A DNA stretch of 64,000 bases from JBBQKI01 sp038326725 (GCA_038326725.1 JBBQKI010000009.1:1-64000), one strand, 5' to 3'. Shown: positions 44,305 to 52,951, counted from the first letter of the stretch. Program-made: numbers and translations. Notes: generated by a model not told the origin, from the sequence alone.

Positions 44305-44408
44305 TGTTGGAATTATTTACTTTTTCTGCCCTTTAACGCTATTATATGTTCTCGATTTTTAATAAAAATCTATCATTTGTAAATCTAATCCGCTAAAACA
44401 CTAACCAA

Positions 44409-45518
44409 CTAAACTCCACCCCACTGATTCAAAACCAAAATAACCTCATCAACTTCATTTTGAGTCATCACGGGGCTCATTGGAATACTGATTACTTGTG
44501 AATGAATTTTATCAGTTATGGGAAATTTCAAATTGGAAAATTCCTTCAAAGCTTTCTGTTTATGAGGTGGAAGGGGATAATGAATCAAATGGCCAATTCC
44601 TTTTTTTGAAAGGAATTCCATGAAACCTTCCCGGTTTTCAACTAGAATTATAAACAAATGAAATACGTGATTTTCGCTTCCGTCATAGATTGGTAATTTG
44701 ATTTTTTCATTCTTTATTTCCGAAAAATAGCGTTTCGCAATCTGCCTACGTTTTTGATTATCATCATTTAACGTTGGAAGTTTTATCCTTAAAAATCCTG
44801 CTTGTATTTCGTCCAACCGCGAATTGATTCCCAAATATTGATTTACATATTTGGAAGAAGTACCATAGTTGCGCAATTTTTTAATTACCGTGGCAAGTTC
44901 TTCATCATTGGTGGTTACCGCTCCCCCATCTCCCAAAGCACCAAGATTTTTGGTAGGATAAAAACTGAATCCGGCAGCATCCCCCAAATTTCCACCCATT
45001 TTACCCATTTTGTCCTGCGCGCCATGGGCTTGGGCGGCATCTTCAATTACCAATAAATCATTGTTTGCCGCACATTCGGAAATTAATTCCATCGGTGCCA
45101 ATTGTCCGTACAAATGAACGGGCATAATGGCCTTGGTTTTTTTTGTGATTGAGGTTTGCAATGCTTTCAAATCAAAATTAAAAGTATCCGCTTCCGCTTC
45201 CACTAAAACCGGTTTTAATCCGGCTTGTTTAATGGCTAAAATAGTTGCTATATACGTATTTGAAGCTACAAGGATTTCATCATTTTCATTAAGCTTTCCA
45301 AGTATTTTATAGGCTTCAAGAATTAGCCGAAGCGCATCTAGCCCATTGCCAACGCCGATGCAATATTTTGTGCCACAATAATTTGAAAATTCAGCTTCAA
45401 AATCTGCAACTTCCTTTCCCAATATATAATGTCCGGAAGCCATAAAATCGCGGAACTTGTTTTGAAATTGTTCTTCAAAACGTTGATTGATTTTATGAAG
45501 GTCTAAAAAAGGAATCAT
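44409..45518 (-). CDS. fdtB: DegT/FdtB-like sugar aminotransferase
   Basis: 369 residues, DegT/DnrJ/EryC1/StrS family. PLP lysine K190 in SFYPTKNLGALGDGGA, HLYGQLAPM and VIEDAAQAHGA are the standard blocks. The start MIPFLDLHKINQRFEEQF is typical of FdtB and QdtB. With FdtA in the same locus it would aminate the 3-keto-6-deoxy sugar to dTDP-3-amino-3,6-dideoxyhexose (Fuc3N or Qui3N). Its ATG overlaps the stop of the FemAB-like gene upstream. Substrate is inferred from the FdtA partner. Confidence 0.85.
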   Translation of the reverse strand: MIPFLDLHKINQRFEEQFQNKFRDFMASGHYILGKEVADFEAEFSNYCGTKYCIGVGNGLDALRLILEAYKILGKLNENDEILVASNTYIATILAIKQAGLKPVLVEAEADTFNFDLKALQTSITKKTKAIMPVHLYGQLAPMELISECAANNDLLVIEDAAQAHGAQDKMGKMGGNLGDAAGFSFYPTKNLGALGDGGAVTTNDEELATVIKKLRNYGTSSKYVNQYLGINSRLDEIQAGFLRIKLPTLNDDNQKRRQIAKRYFSEIKNEKIKLPIYDGSENHVFHLFIILVENREGFMEFLSKKGIGHLIHYPLPPHKQKALKEFSNLKFPITDKIHSQVISIPMSPVMTQNEVDEVILVLNQWGGV

Positions 45519-46492
45519 TTCAATTGTAAATTTAAAGTTTTATACGCCGCTGTTTCAACCACGTAATTATTCGCGGTAAAAGTACGAGCACCACAACTTT
45601 CCTTCCAAAAAACCAAGCCTTCGTTTAAAATCCTCCCATTATTCTCACTGGAAATATTGAAATCGAAATACTGTTTATCCTTTCGGAAATGGTTGATGAT
45701 AAAATCATAGGCTAGGTCTAGGCTTCCGAAGGAATTTTTGTCGGCATTGCCGGAAACATATTGCGGATGTATGGTGGTCTGGGTCAAAAAAACCGTGGTC
45801 CCGGCAACGATTTTTTTGTCTTTATAAACATTGACTTGATGAATGTTTACTGGAAAAAGTGAAGCCAGTAATTTTATTTCTTCGAGGCTATGAACAGGTT
45901 TAATCCCATGTTTTCCTGATAGGTTTGGGATTAATATTTCATTCCAAAAGCTATCAAAATCAGCATTCACTTTTACGGTGAGGCCGTTGCGGAAAGCTTT
46001 GTTGATGCCCTCTCGCCGGTTTTTTTGAAACCTTAACTTGTTCCGGTAATCAATTACCATCAAGGCATCTCTTTTTACCAAAACAGCATTAGATTTAAAA
46101 AGTAAGTATTCGAGTTCATCAGCGGGTAAAGTGTTGTAAAACGTAGGGATGATCCGGATATCCAATTTTTGAACCCCTTCGGAAGATAGGAACTCCAGCA
46201 TTTTTTTAAAAGCTTCAAATGCATCCAACAGTTTTGCGCTTTCTTGAAGGATAAAACTGCCGTAAGTCAATCCTTGATGGGAATATACAGTGCTGTCCAC
46301 CTTGTTTGCGGGAAGAAGGGCAAACAAATTATTTCCTTCAAAAACCAATAATGAATGGTCCTCGAAACGGTCTTGGTGATAGTCCATAAAATCGCGCTGG
46401 AAAAGGAAAGTGGCGTTTTTTGCGGTGGAAACGAAATGGTCCCACGCATTTTTATCCTGACTCGTATATTTTTTTATTGTAAAAATTTCAAT
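45515..46492 (-). CDS. GNAT/FemAB-like acyltransferase, probable ATT start
   Basis: Reading from the first ATG (46387) gives 290 residues. The frame is open for 35 further codons and codes SQDKNAWDHFVSTAKNATFL, then FQRDFMDYHQDRFED, a block I recognise as the normal N-terminus of this family. No ATG, GTG or TTG exists in that stretch; the fitting start is ATT at 46492-46490, which overlaps the TGA of the upstream gene by one base. That gives 325 residues. The family (BioF2-like GNAT) transfers acyl or aminoacyl groups; it might acetylate the 3-amino sugar made by FdtA and FdtB. Confidence 0.7.
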   Translation of the reverse strand: MEIFTIKKYTSQDKNAWDHFVSTAKNATFLFQRDFMDYHQDRFEDHSLLVFEGNNLFALLPANKVDSTVYSHQGLTYGSFILQESAKLLDAFEAFKKMLEFLSSEGVQKLDIRIIPTFYNTLPADELEYLLFKSNAVLVKRDALMVIDYRNKLRFQKNRREGINKAFRNGLTVKVNADFDSFWNEILIPNLSGKHGIKPVHSLEEIKLLASLFPVNIHQVNVYKDKKIVAGTTVFLTQTTIHPQYVSGNADKNSFGSLDLAYDFIINHFRKDKQYFDFNISSENNGRILNEGLVFWKESCGARTFTANNYVVETAAYKTLNLQLK

Positions 46493-47975
46493 GCTTTTTA
46501 AAGGTTACATTCCCATTTCCATCAATATATTCATAAATACCCGTTGGGGCACCTTCTTTTATCATCATATAACTTGAATCTTTTTGCAAATGTTGTAAAT
46601 AATCTGGATTTTCAGATAAATGGGAAATCAATATCCGAAACACATTTACCGCACTTTTGAGATTTTCATCAATCACGGGAATTTCGTGATTGGGCCAATG
46701 AATTGTTAATATGGAACTAAAGATAGAATATATTTTATCCCTATCGTTTGTTTTTATATAGGATTGACGACTATAATCCATCCCTACAAAACCACCGTGG
46801 TCGGCCATTATTAATATAAGAGCTTCAGGGTCCTGACTTTTTATTTCAGATATGATATTTTTCAAACGGTTATTTGCCAATTCAAGGTTTTCAATCCATA
46901 ATTTTTTTTCCTTTTCCTTTCCCAGATTGGAAGTTTTACTATTCGAAATGTGACCAGGTTTAAAGAATTCAATAAAATAAAATTTGGGGGAAGTTGAAGA
47001 TTCTGCCATAAATTGCTTTATCGGAGGCAAAATTTCCAAGGTATTTTTAAATCCTGAGGATAAATAGGGAACATCTTTATATTCAATATTAGAGAAATCA
47101 AAAGTCAAATTAGGCCGGTTCATCATTAAATAGTAAGATTCGCCAATAAAATGTGTTTTGTAACCGTTATTTTTTAGGATTTTCACAAAAAGGTTATCCG
47201 TCATTATGGTTTTTCTGGCATAGGAGGTTTCCCCAAAATCGGTGCTTTGATTATAATAATGATGCTTCATCATAAAATTTGCACTGTTGGAAGACAAAGT
47301 AGAAGCATAATTGTTCCTAAATCCGGGATAATTCTTAAAACCTTCGCCTTCTAAAAACATTTCAAATTCACTATTATCGTATTGATAATAACCTTTATCC
47401 AATTCTGAAAAATTCACGTATCCATCGGGCTGAATATAATAGATATTGGGCTTTTTCTTAAAGATGGCGTGTTCAATATCATCGGGCTGTATCATCCATT
47501 CCTTTGAAACGGTAAGGTTTTGGTATATCACCGGCAAAAAAGTAATAAGACCCACGCCCGCCAAAAGAAGTTGAACAATCATCCATTTCTTTAAATGCTT
47601 GTAAAGAAAAAATGCCAAGATAGCGGCAAGGAAAAAGATTCCCAAAGCAATCTTTTTTTGGATGCTGGCATAAAGGCATACTTTCATCAAAAAAAGAAAG
47701 GTGAAAATATTCAAAAAAGGAATGATGTATTTTCCCCATTTCCCAATAAATGGATGAACTGAAATCCGGTGTGCGAAAACAAAAACCAAGATGGGGACAA
47801 GTAGGAAAAAAATCGTAAAATATCCCAAATGTTGCCAGGAATTAACAAGCTCAAAATTGTTAGTGTAATAAAAGATCATTGGGTACATACCAGCCGCGAC
47901 TGCCGCCAACACAGGATATTCTTTTGAACTGCCCAAAAAACGCTGTAGTGTGTTTTTGCTTTTTTCAGCTTTCAT
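46488..47975 (-). CDS. Membrane protein with sulfatase/alkaline-phosphatase-fold domain
   Basis: 495 residues from the ATG at 47975, overlapping the upstream methyltransferase by 11 bases. Four or five membrane helices in the first 150 residues, then an extracytoplasmic domain beginning KPNIYYIQPDGYVN and containing STLSSNSANF (nucleophile region) and LILIMADHGGF (metal site). This layout matches phosphoethanolamine- and phosphoglycerol-transferases or sulfatase-like enzymes of the envelope. It probably decorates the polymer or lipid A. Exact reaction not determinable. Confidence 0.78.
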   Translation of the reverse strand: MKAEKSKNTLQRFLGSSKEYPVLAAVAAGMYPMIFYYTNNFELVNSWQHLGYFTIFFLLVPILVFVFAHRISVHPFIGKWGKYIIPFLNIFTFLFLMKVCLYASIQKKIALGIFFLAAILAFFLYKHLKKWMIVQLLLAGVGLITFLPVIYQNLTVSKEWMIQPDDIEHAIFKKKPNIYYIQPDGYVNFSELDKGYYQYDNSEFEMFLEGEGFKNYPGFRNNYASTLSSNSANFMMKHHYYNQSTDFGETSYARKTIMTDNLFVKILKNNGYKTHFIGESYYLMMNRPNLTFDFSNIEYKDVPYLSSGFKNTLEILPPIKQFMAESSTSPKFYFIEFFKPGHISNSKTSNLGKEKEKKLWIENLELANNRLKNIISEIKSQDPEALILIMADHGGFVGMDYSRQSYIKTNDRDKIYSIFSSILTIHWPNHEIPVIDENLKSAVNVFRILISHLSENPDYLQHLQKDSSYMMIKEGAPTGIYEYIDGNGNVTFKKH

Positions 47976-49362
47976 ACCGCTTATTTTTGAACAAAAAAAG
48001 AATCCGTTTGCTGCCCGAAACATTTACCTTTTTTTCCAAATGAAAATATTCCGAGTACCCTGCTTCAAAATTGGATTCATTGTAAAAACTGAAGTGATCC
48101 TTAAATTCCCTTTTTCGAACCAATAGCGACTGCACCCAAGAATCTTCGGGCGTGGGGAATTCAATGATGAGCTGTTTTGAAAAGGAGGCAAAAAAACGCG
48201 CCGATTTTTCAAAAGGCACATTGCCCGAAAGCGTGATGTGATGAATTAATGCCAACGCCATGGTTACATCCGGGGCATAATTTTTCAATCGTTCCAGTAA
48301 AGAATTGCGTTCTGTATTATTAAACCCAATACCCGGAGCAGGTTGCAACACATCGCACACAAAGGGGAGCATGTTTTCTTCCTTGTTTTTTTGAATCTGT
48401 TTATAATTGAAATCCACAGCATTGCTGTCAATATCTGTTACGATAATATGCGGAACTAAATGCTGTACAGTTCTAGCGAAAGTGCCATCATTACCTCCAA
48501 CATCAATTAATTTTTTCGGGTTTAAAAGTGAAACCCAATCTATTATGAGTTTCTTTTTTTCTTCAAAAGCCTTTTCGTCATAATTGGTTTTTGAATAATA
48601 ATCGCCCCACTCCGATTTTTCTTTTTGTTTCAGGTTTTTTATGTAATCAAATAGCGATTCCAAAATATTAAGCTGTGCTTTTTTTGAAAGTTTCGCGATT
48701 TTGGCTTCGGCCTTATAATCTTCATTATGCCTGCTTTCCATTTTAGCCAATAAGTGGATATTTGGATACAAAACAGAGCTGAGCTTAGTGCGTGAAGGGA
48801 GCAGCGAGGCAATTAATTTAACCGGAATGCCATCAATGTGGGTTTGCAACATTTTAAACATTTCGGTGCCGTGGTATTTTGCCAATACCAAAGGGCCTAA
48901 AAAATGGGTAATAAATTGTTTATATGCGCGCCATGGAGTTCCTTCCACATAAAAATCAAAGGAAAGTGTATCTATGAAAATAGGTTTCCCTTTATGGAAA
49001 GTAATATTGTAAGCTGAAGCGTCTTTTAAAATAAAACCCTTGGAAAGCGCAAATTTCTGAATTTTTAAAGTATGTAGCGCAGCGTGTTTATACTGTTCGA
49101 AACTCCATTCAAAAGGATTTGTAATAAAAGGGATTTCTTCCGGCGCAATGATAATTTTTTCTGCGGAAGAAGCTATTTCCTCATGTGGAATGAGAAGATC
49201 ATTGCTGATAAGGGTTTCGAAAAAACCACTTTCGGTCAATTTTTTATACTGTGGAAAATAAATGGGGTTGATTGCCCTTCTTAAAGTTTGGCTATCATAA
49301 AAAACATGTCCGGAAGGATCGCGGAAAGAGGCCTCGTGAATTTTATCGCTATTTTTCGGCAT
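47965..49362 (-). CDS. SAM-dependent methyltransferase
   Basis: 465 residues from the ATG at 49362 (MPKNSDKIHEASFRDPSG). The N-terminal 230 residues are family-specific (GHVFYDSQTLRRAINP, FILKDASAYNITFHKGKPIFIDTLSF in part); the methyltransferase domain has LIDVGGNDGTFARTV (motif I), IVTDIDSNAVDFN and MALALIHHIT. Probably acts on the polysaccharide or its lipid-linked precursor. The start overlaps the small membrane protein gene by 14 bases and the stop overlaps the sulfatase-fold gene, so the three are tightly coupled. Confidence 0.82.
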   Translation of the reverse strand: MPKNSDKIHEASFRDPSGHVFYDSQTLRRAINPIYFPQYKKLTESGFFETLISNDLLIPHEEIASSAEKIIIAPEEIPFITNPFEWSFEQYKHAALHTLKIQKFALSKGFILKDASAYNITFHKGKPIFIDTLSFDFYVEGTPWRAYKQFITHFLGPLVLAKYHGTEMFKMLQTHIDGIPVKLIASLLPSRTKLSSVLYPNIHLLAKMESRHNEDYKAEAKIAKLSKKAQLNILESLFDYIKNLKQKEKSEWGDYYSKTNYDEKAFEEKKKLIIDWVSLLNPKKLIDVGGNDGTFARTVQHLVPHIIVTDIDSNAVDFNYKQIQKNKEENMLPFVCDVLQPAPGIGFNNTERNSLLERLKNYAPDVTMALALIHHITLSGNVPFEKSARFFASFSKQLIIEFPTPEDSWVQSLLVRKREFKDHFSFYNESNFEAGYSEYFHLEKKVNVSGSKRILFLFKNKRYES

Positions 49363-49552
49363 CGGATTCGGTGTCTTTCTTTTCAATGTCAATTGAATCG
49401 TAAGTATCCTCATCTTCCTTCTTTATGAGCCCGAAAAAGGATTTCACTTTATACATAATCCCTTTTGAAAAAAGCAAAATGCCCGCGGCCGCAGCTACTA
49501 CTGCCTGCACAATCATGGCGCCCAAGCCGGGATCAAAATATAAAAAATTCAT
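49349..49552 (-). CDS. Small membrane protein of polysaccharide locus
   Basis: 67 residues from the ATG at 49552: MNFLYFDPGLGAMIVQAVVA, one membrane helix (about 10-31) and a charged tail rich in Asp, Glu and Lys. Similar small proteins lie ahead of this methyltransferase in other flavobacterial loci. First gene of the minus-strand block. Function unknown. Confidence 0.7.
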   Translation of the reverse strand: MNFLYFDPGLGAMIVQAVVAAAAGILLFSKGIMYKVKSFFGLIKKEDEDTYDSIDIEKKDTESDAEK

Positions 49553-49645
49553 TGTTTCAAATTTATAAGGGATAACATTACCTTGATGATAAGGTAACAA
49601 ATAAAGCAAAAACCAGCCGTTTATGGCTGTTTTTTTGAATAAATT

Positions 49646-51439
49646 TTAAAGCTTGATGCGCTTGCGCTCCGTTTCCTTTAATAAAATTTTACGCAAACGA
49701 ATGTGGCGCGGGGTCACCTCCACATATTCATCCTTTTGGATGTATTCCAAAGCTTCCTCCAATGAAAATTTAAGGGCCGGAATAATCCGTGCTTTATCGT
49801 CCGCTCCGGAAGAACGCACGTTTGAAAGTTTTTTGGTTTTGGTGATGTTGATTACCATATCATCGCCTCGGGAATTTTCACCTACTACTTGGCCTTCGTA
49901 TATATCTTCGTTAGGGTCCACGAAAAAGCGGCCCCTGTCCTGTAGTTTGTCAATGGAATATGGAATTGCTTTTCCGTTTTCCATAGAAATCAACGATCCG
50001 TTTTGTCTTTCTGGGATTCCACCTTTTAAAGGTTGGTATTCCAAAAAGCGGTGGGTCAAAATAGCTTCCCCAGCAGTGGCGGTAAGCAATTGGTTTCGTA
50101 ACCCAATAATCCCACGCGATGGCACGAGGAATTTACAAATCATCCGTTCGCCCTTGCCTTCCATGCTAAGCATTTCTCCTTTACGGATGGTCACCATATC
50201 TATGGCGCGGCCGCTAACATTTTCCGGAAGGTCTATAGTCATTTCTTCCACAGGTTCACATTTTACTCCATCAATTTCCCTAATAATAACTTGGGGTTGT
50301 CCAATTTGAAGTTCGTAGCCTTCGCGGCGCATGGTTTCTATCAGTACCGAAAGGTGCAAAACGCCACGGCCAAAAACCATGAATTTATCCGCACTGTCCG
50401 TAGCTTGCATCCTTAAAGCAAGGTTTTTTTCAAGTTCTTTTTCCAGTCGCTCTTTGATGTGCCTTGAGGTAACAAATTTTCCGTCTTTACCAAAAAATGG
50501 CGAATCGTTTATGGTAAAAAGCATGCTCATCGTGGGTTCATCAATGGCGATGGTTTTTAGGGCTTGCGGGTTTTCAACATCTGCAACGGTATCACCAATA
50601 TCAAAACCTTCCAAACCAACCAAGGCGCAAATGTCGCCAGCTTGTACTTCGGTTACTTTTTTGCGGCCCAAACCTTCAAAAATATGAAGTTCTTTGATTT
50701 TGGTTTTTACGACCCGTCCATCCCTTTTTACCAAAGCGATTTGTAGACCTTCTTTTAAACTCCCGCGTTGCAAACGGCCGATGGCGATACGTCCGGTGAA
50801 TGAAGAGAAATCGAGTGAAGTAATCAACATCTGCAAATTGCCTTCTTCCACTTTGGGGGAAGGAATATGCTCAATTACCATATCCAATAAAGGTTCAATA
50901 TTTTGGGTCGGATTTTTCCAATCGTCGCTCATCCAGTTATGCTTGGCAGAACCGTAAACGGTTGGAAAATCCAATTGCCATTCTTCAGCGCCAAGTTCGA
51001 ACATCAAATCGAAAACCTGCTCATGCACTTCTTCGGGAGTACAATTCTCCTTGTCCACTTTATTTATGACTACGCAAGGTTTTAAACCAAGGTCAAGTGC
51101 TTTTTGAAGTACAAATCGGGTTTGAGGCATTGGCCCTTCAAAAGCATCAACAAGCAGAAGAACTCCGTCCGCCATGTTAAGAACCCTTTCCACCTCCCCG
51201 CCAAAATCCGCGTGACCAGGGGTATCGATGATGTTGATTTTAGTATTTTTATAAATAACGGAAACATTTTTTGAGGTAATCGTAATACCCCGCTCCCGCT
51301 CTAGGTCGTTGTTGTCAAGGATCAAATCCCCTGTATGTTCATTTTCACGGAAGAGGCTACAGTGGTGCATAATCTTGTCCACCAAGGTGGTTTTTCCGTG
51401 GTCAACGTGAGCAATAATAGCAATATTTTTGATGTTCAT
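49646..51439 (-). CDS. typA: Ribosome-associated GTPase TypA/BipA
   Basis: 597 residues, complete. G1 AHVDHGKTTLVDKI, switch RERGITITSKN, G3 DTPGHADFGGE and G4 NKVDKE are present, followed by the EF-G-like domains and the BipA C-terminal domain (ATAGEAILTHRFLEYQPLKG in part, VRSSGADDKARIIP). It binds the 70S ribosome and assists assembly or stress translation. Single gene, upstream of and divergent from kdsA. Confidence 0.96.
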   Translation of the reverse strand: MNIKNIAIIAHVDHGKTTLVDKIMHHCSLFRENEHTGDLILDNNDLERERGITITSKNVSVIYKNTKINIIDTPGHADFGGEVERVLNMADGVLLLVDAFEGPMPQTRFVLQKALDLGLKPCVVINKVDKENCTPEEVHEQVFDLMFELGAEEWQLDFPTVYGSAKHNWMSDDWKNPTQNIEPLLDMVIEHIPSPKVEEGNLQMLITSLDFSSFTGRIAIGRLQRGSLKEGLQIALVKRDGRVVKTKIKELHIFEGLGRKKVTEVQAGDICALVGLEGFDIGDTVADVENPQALKTIAIDEPTMSMLFTINDSPFFGKDGKFVTSRHIKERLEKELEKNLALRMQATDSADKFMVFGRGVLHLSVLIETMRREGYELQIGQPQVIIREIDGVKCEPVEEMTIDLPENVSGRAIDMVTIRKGEMLSMEGKGERMICKFLVPSRGIIGLRNQLLTATAGEAILTHRFLEYQPLKGGIPERQNGSLISMENGKAIPYSIDKLQDRGRFFVDPNEDIYEGQVVGENSRGDDMVINITKTKKLSNVRSSGADDKARIIPALKFSLEEALEYIQKDEYVEVTPRHIRLRKILLKETERKRIKL

Positions 51440-51464
51440 AATCCCGCACTTTTTTAAGGCGGTG

Positions 51465-51472
51465 CAAAAGTA
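51465..51472 (-). promoter_or_regulatory. -7 box of typA
   Basis: TACTTTTG on the minus strand, perfect TAnnTTTG, 25 bases before the typA ATG. No TTG at the canonical distance. Confidence 0.45.
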
Positions 51473-51604
51473 GTGTTTATTAAACGATTAGTGTGTTAAC
51501 CTACTATTATATATTTTCATTTAAATGTTTTTAATAAAATTGAATTTAAGACAGGAATTTGCTACAGAATTCATTACAATTATCACCTTAAAATTGTATT
51601 TCCC

Positions 51605-51612
51605 TATCTTTG
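51605..51612 (+). promoter_or_regulatory. -7 box of kdsA
   Basis: TATCTTTG, perfect TAnnTTTG, 17 bases before the ATG at 51630; the transcript leader would be about a dozen bases. This supports 51630 over the upstream ATG at 51525. Confidence 0.5.
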
Positions 51613-51629
51613 CACCACAAAATATTGTT

Positions 51630-52448
51630 ATGAAACTTGAGTTAATCCCAAAATTAAAACACCTTCAATCCAACAACTTTTTTTTACTAGCAGGGCCTTG
51701 CGCCATTGAGGGCGAAGAAATGGCATTGCGTATTGCAGAAAAAATTGTAACTATTTCCAACTCCCTTCAAATACCCTTTGTTTTTAAGGGAAGTTTTAAA
51801 AAAGCAAACCGTAGCCGTATTGATAGTTTCACTGGGATTGGCGACGAAAAGGCCTTGAAAATCCTACGAAAAGTTTCCGAAACATTTGATGTGCCCACCG
51901 TAACCGACATTCACGAAATAAGCGATGCCGAAATGGCCGCGGAATATGTGGATGTGCTTCAAATTCCGGCATTCTTGGTCCGGCAAACCGATCTTGTGGT
52001 TGCCGCCGCAAATACTGGAAAAGTGGTGAACCTCAAAAAAGGGCAGTTTATGAGCCCCGAAAGCATGAAACATGCAGTTACAAAAGTAACCGATTGTGGC
52101 AACAAACAAGTGATCATCACGGATCGCGGCACCATGTTCGGGTATCAAGATATGATTGTTGATTTTAGGGGAATTCCAACCATGCGGACTTTTGCTCCCG
52201 TGGTTTTGGACGTTACACACAGCCTGCAACAGCCCAACCAAATGGCCGGAGTAACGGGCGGAAGGCCGGAAATGATATCAACTATAGCGCGCGCAGGAAT
52301 TGCCGCGGGCGCAGATGGAATTTTTATAGAAACCCATTTTGATCCTGCAAATGCAAAAAGTGATGGCGCCAATATGCTGGAATTGAGTAAACTTGAAAAA
52401 CTATTGAAAGATCTTACAGCTATCCGAAAGACAATTACACAATTATAA
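51630..52448 (+). CDS. kdsA: 3-deoxy-8-phosphooctulonate synthase
   Basis: 272 residues from the ATG at 51630. Condenses phosphoenolpyruvate with arabinose-5-phosphate to KDO-8-phosphate for the LPS core. LAGPCAIEGEE at the N-terminus carries C24, the metal ligand of class II (metal-dependent) enzymes. FKGSFKKANRSR, DIHE, FMSPESM, DRGTMFGYQDMIVDFRG and GIFIETHFDP complete the active site. Its presence shows the organism makes KDO-containing LPS. An antisense-oriented small gene lies downstream. Confidence 0.95.
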   Translation: MKLELIPKLKHLQSNNFFLLAGPCAIEGEEMALRIAEKIVTISNSLQIPFVFKGSFKKANRSRIDSFTGIGDEKALKILRKVSETFDVPTVTDIHEISDAEMAAEYVDVLQIPAFLVRQTDLVVAAANTGKVVNLKKGQFMSPESMKHAVTKVTDCGNKQVIITDRGTMFGYQDMIVDFRGIPTMRTFAPVVLDVTHSLQQPNQMAGVTGGRPEMISTIARAGIAAGADGIFIETHFDPANAKSDGANMLELSKLEKLLKDLTAIRKTITQL

Positions 52449-52478
52449 TATACCAGAAATAAAATAATATCCAATTAA

Positions 52479-52516
52479 AAAAAAGTCCCTGCAATATTAT
52501 AATTACAGGGACTTTG
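52479..52516 (-). terminator. Minus-strand terminator downstream of kdsA
   Basis: AAAGTCCCTG pairs with CAGGGACTTT (10 bp, 14-base loop) and is followed on the minus strand by a run of T. On the plus strand it is followed by GGC, so it does not serve kdsA. It is the second stop signal for transcription arriving from the right. Confidence 0.65.
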
Positions 52517-52560
52517 GCTAAAACAATACTTTATAAAACAAAGCAGTGTTCAATCATTTA

Positions 52561-52600
52561 ATTTTAAAAAGGGCTGCCCCCAGAGGAACAACCCTTTTTT
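52561..52600 (-). terminator. Terminator of the 37-codon gene
   Basis: AAAAAGGGTTGTTCC can pair with the GGGG/CAGCCCTTTTT arm over 15 bp on the minus strand, using three G-U pairs and a 3-4 base loop, with a T run at the end. On the plus strand these G-U pairs become A-C mismatches, so the structure is built for minus-strand RNA. Confidence 0.7.
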
Positions 52601-52664
52601 CCCAAATCGCAATTTTATAATTCCCTAATCCAATTTATTTTTTCTAAAACATTTCCATATTAAG

Positions 52665-52778
52665 TTATACCGTTAAAAAGCCAAGAAGTAACGATATGTG
52701 CGTGACTAGGTACAGCATAGTCCCAAATAATAGGATGGTCTTTAAACCACTTTTGAAAGAAATTTTCTGTACTCTCAT
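52665..52778 (-). CDS. 37-residue single-helix membrane peptide
   Basis: Short gene in the 500-base gap after kdsA. The product begins MRVQKISFKSGLKTILLF and ends GFLTV: a basic N-terminus (R2, K5, K9, K13) then one hydrophobic helix from residue 14 to the end. A promoter (TTG-N20-CACCTTTA, 52831-52801) lies 23 bases upstream and a strong minus-strand terminator 65 bases downstream, so promoter, frame and terminator all agree. I do not recognise the family. The layout recalls small membrane proteins and type I toxin peptides, but no antitoxin RNA is shown. An overlapping plus-strand frame of 35 codons (52696-52800) has no such support. Confidence 0.6.
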   Translation of the reverse strand: MRVQKISFKSGLKTILLFGTMLYLVTHISLLLGFLTV

Positions 52779-52800
52779 CACCAACTTATGTTATGAACAA

Positions 52801-52831
52801 TAAAGGTGCGGCTTAAAAAATTTCTATACAA
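52801..52831 (-). promoter_or_regulatory. Promoter of the 37-codon gene
   Basis: Minus strand TTG (52831-52829), 20 bases, CACCTTTA (52808-52801), two mismatches to TAnnTTTG. The leader to the ATG would be about 17 bases. Confidence 0.45.
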
Positions 52832-52873
52832 CAGGAAAAACCCTGTTTTTTTATAAGGGTTTTTCCTGTTTTT
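52830..52873 (+). terminator. Plus-strand terminator in the kdsA downstream gap
   Basis: Perfect 15-bp stem: AACAGGAAAAACCCT (52830-52844) with AGGGTTTTTCCTGTT (52856-52870), then T and A runs. The T tail lies on the plus strand. The only plus-strand gene upstream is kdsA, so a kdsA transcript ending here would cover the 37-codon gene in antisense. Confidence 0.75.
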
Positions 52874-52951
52874 AAAAAAAAGAAAAAAATCTTATCAAAA
52901 ATTAAAATAACCAAAATTTTAATTTAACTTTGATTTTCAAAGTACTTTAAA

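Noticed and set aside
49653..50309. 218-codon plus-strand frame opposite typA
   Set aside because: It lies wholly inside the well-matched typA gene on the other strand, has no signature or promoter, and its composition is that of a reversed coding strand.
52696..52800. 35-codon plus-strand frame opposite the small membrane peptide
   Set aside because: No hydrophobic segment or motif and no plus-strand promoter; the minus strand has promoter, frame and terminator in line.
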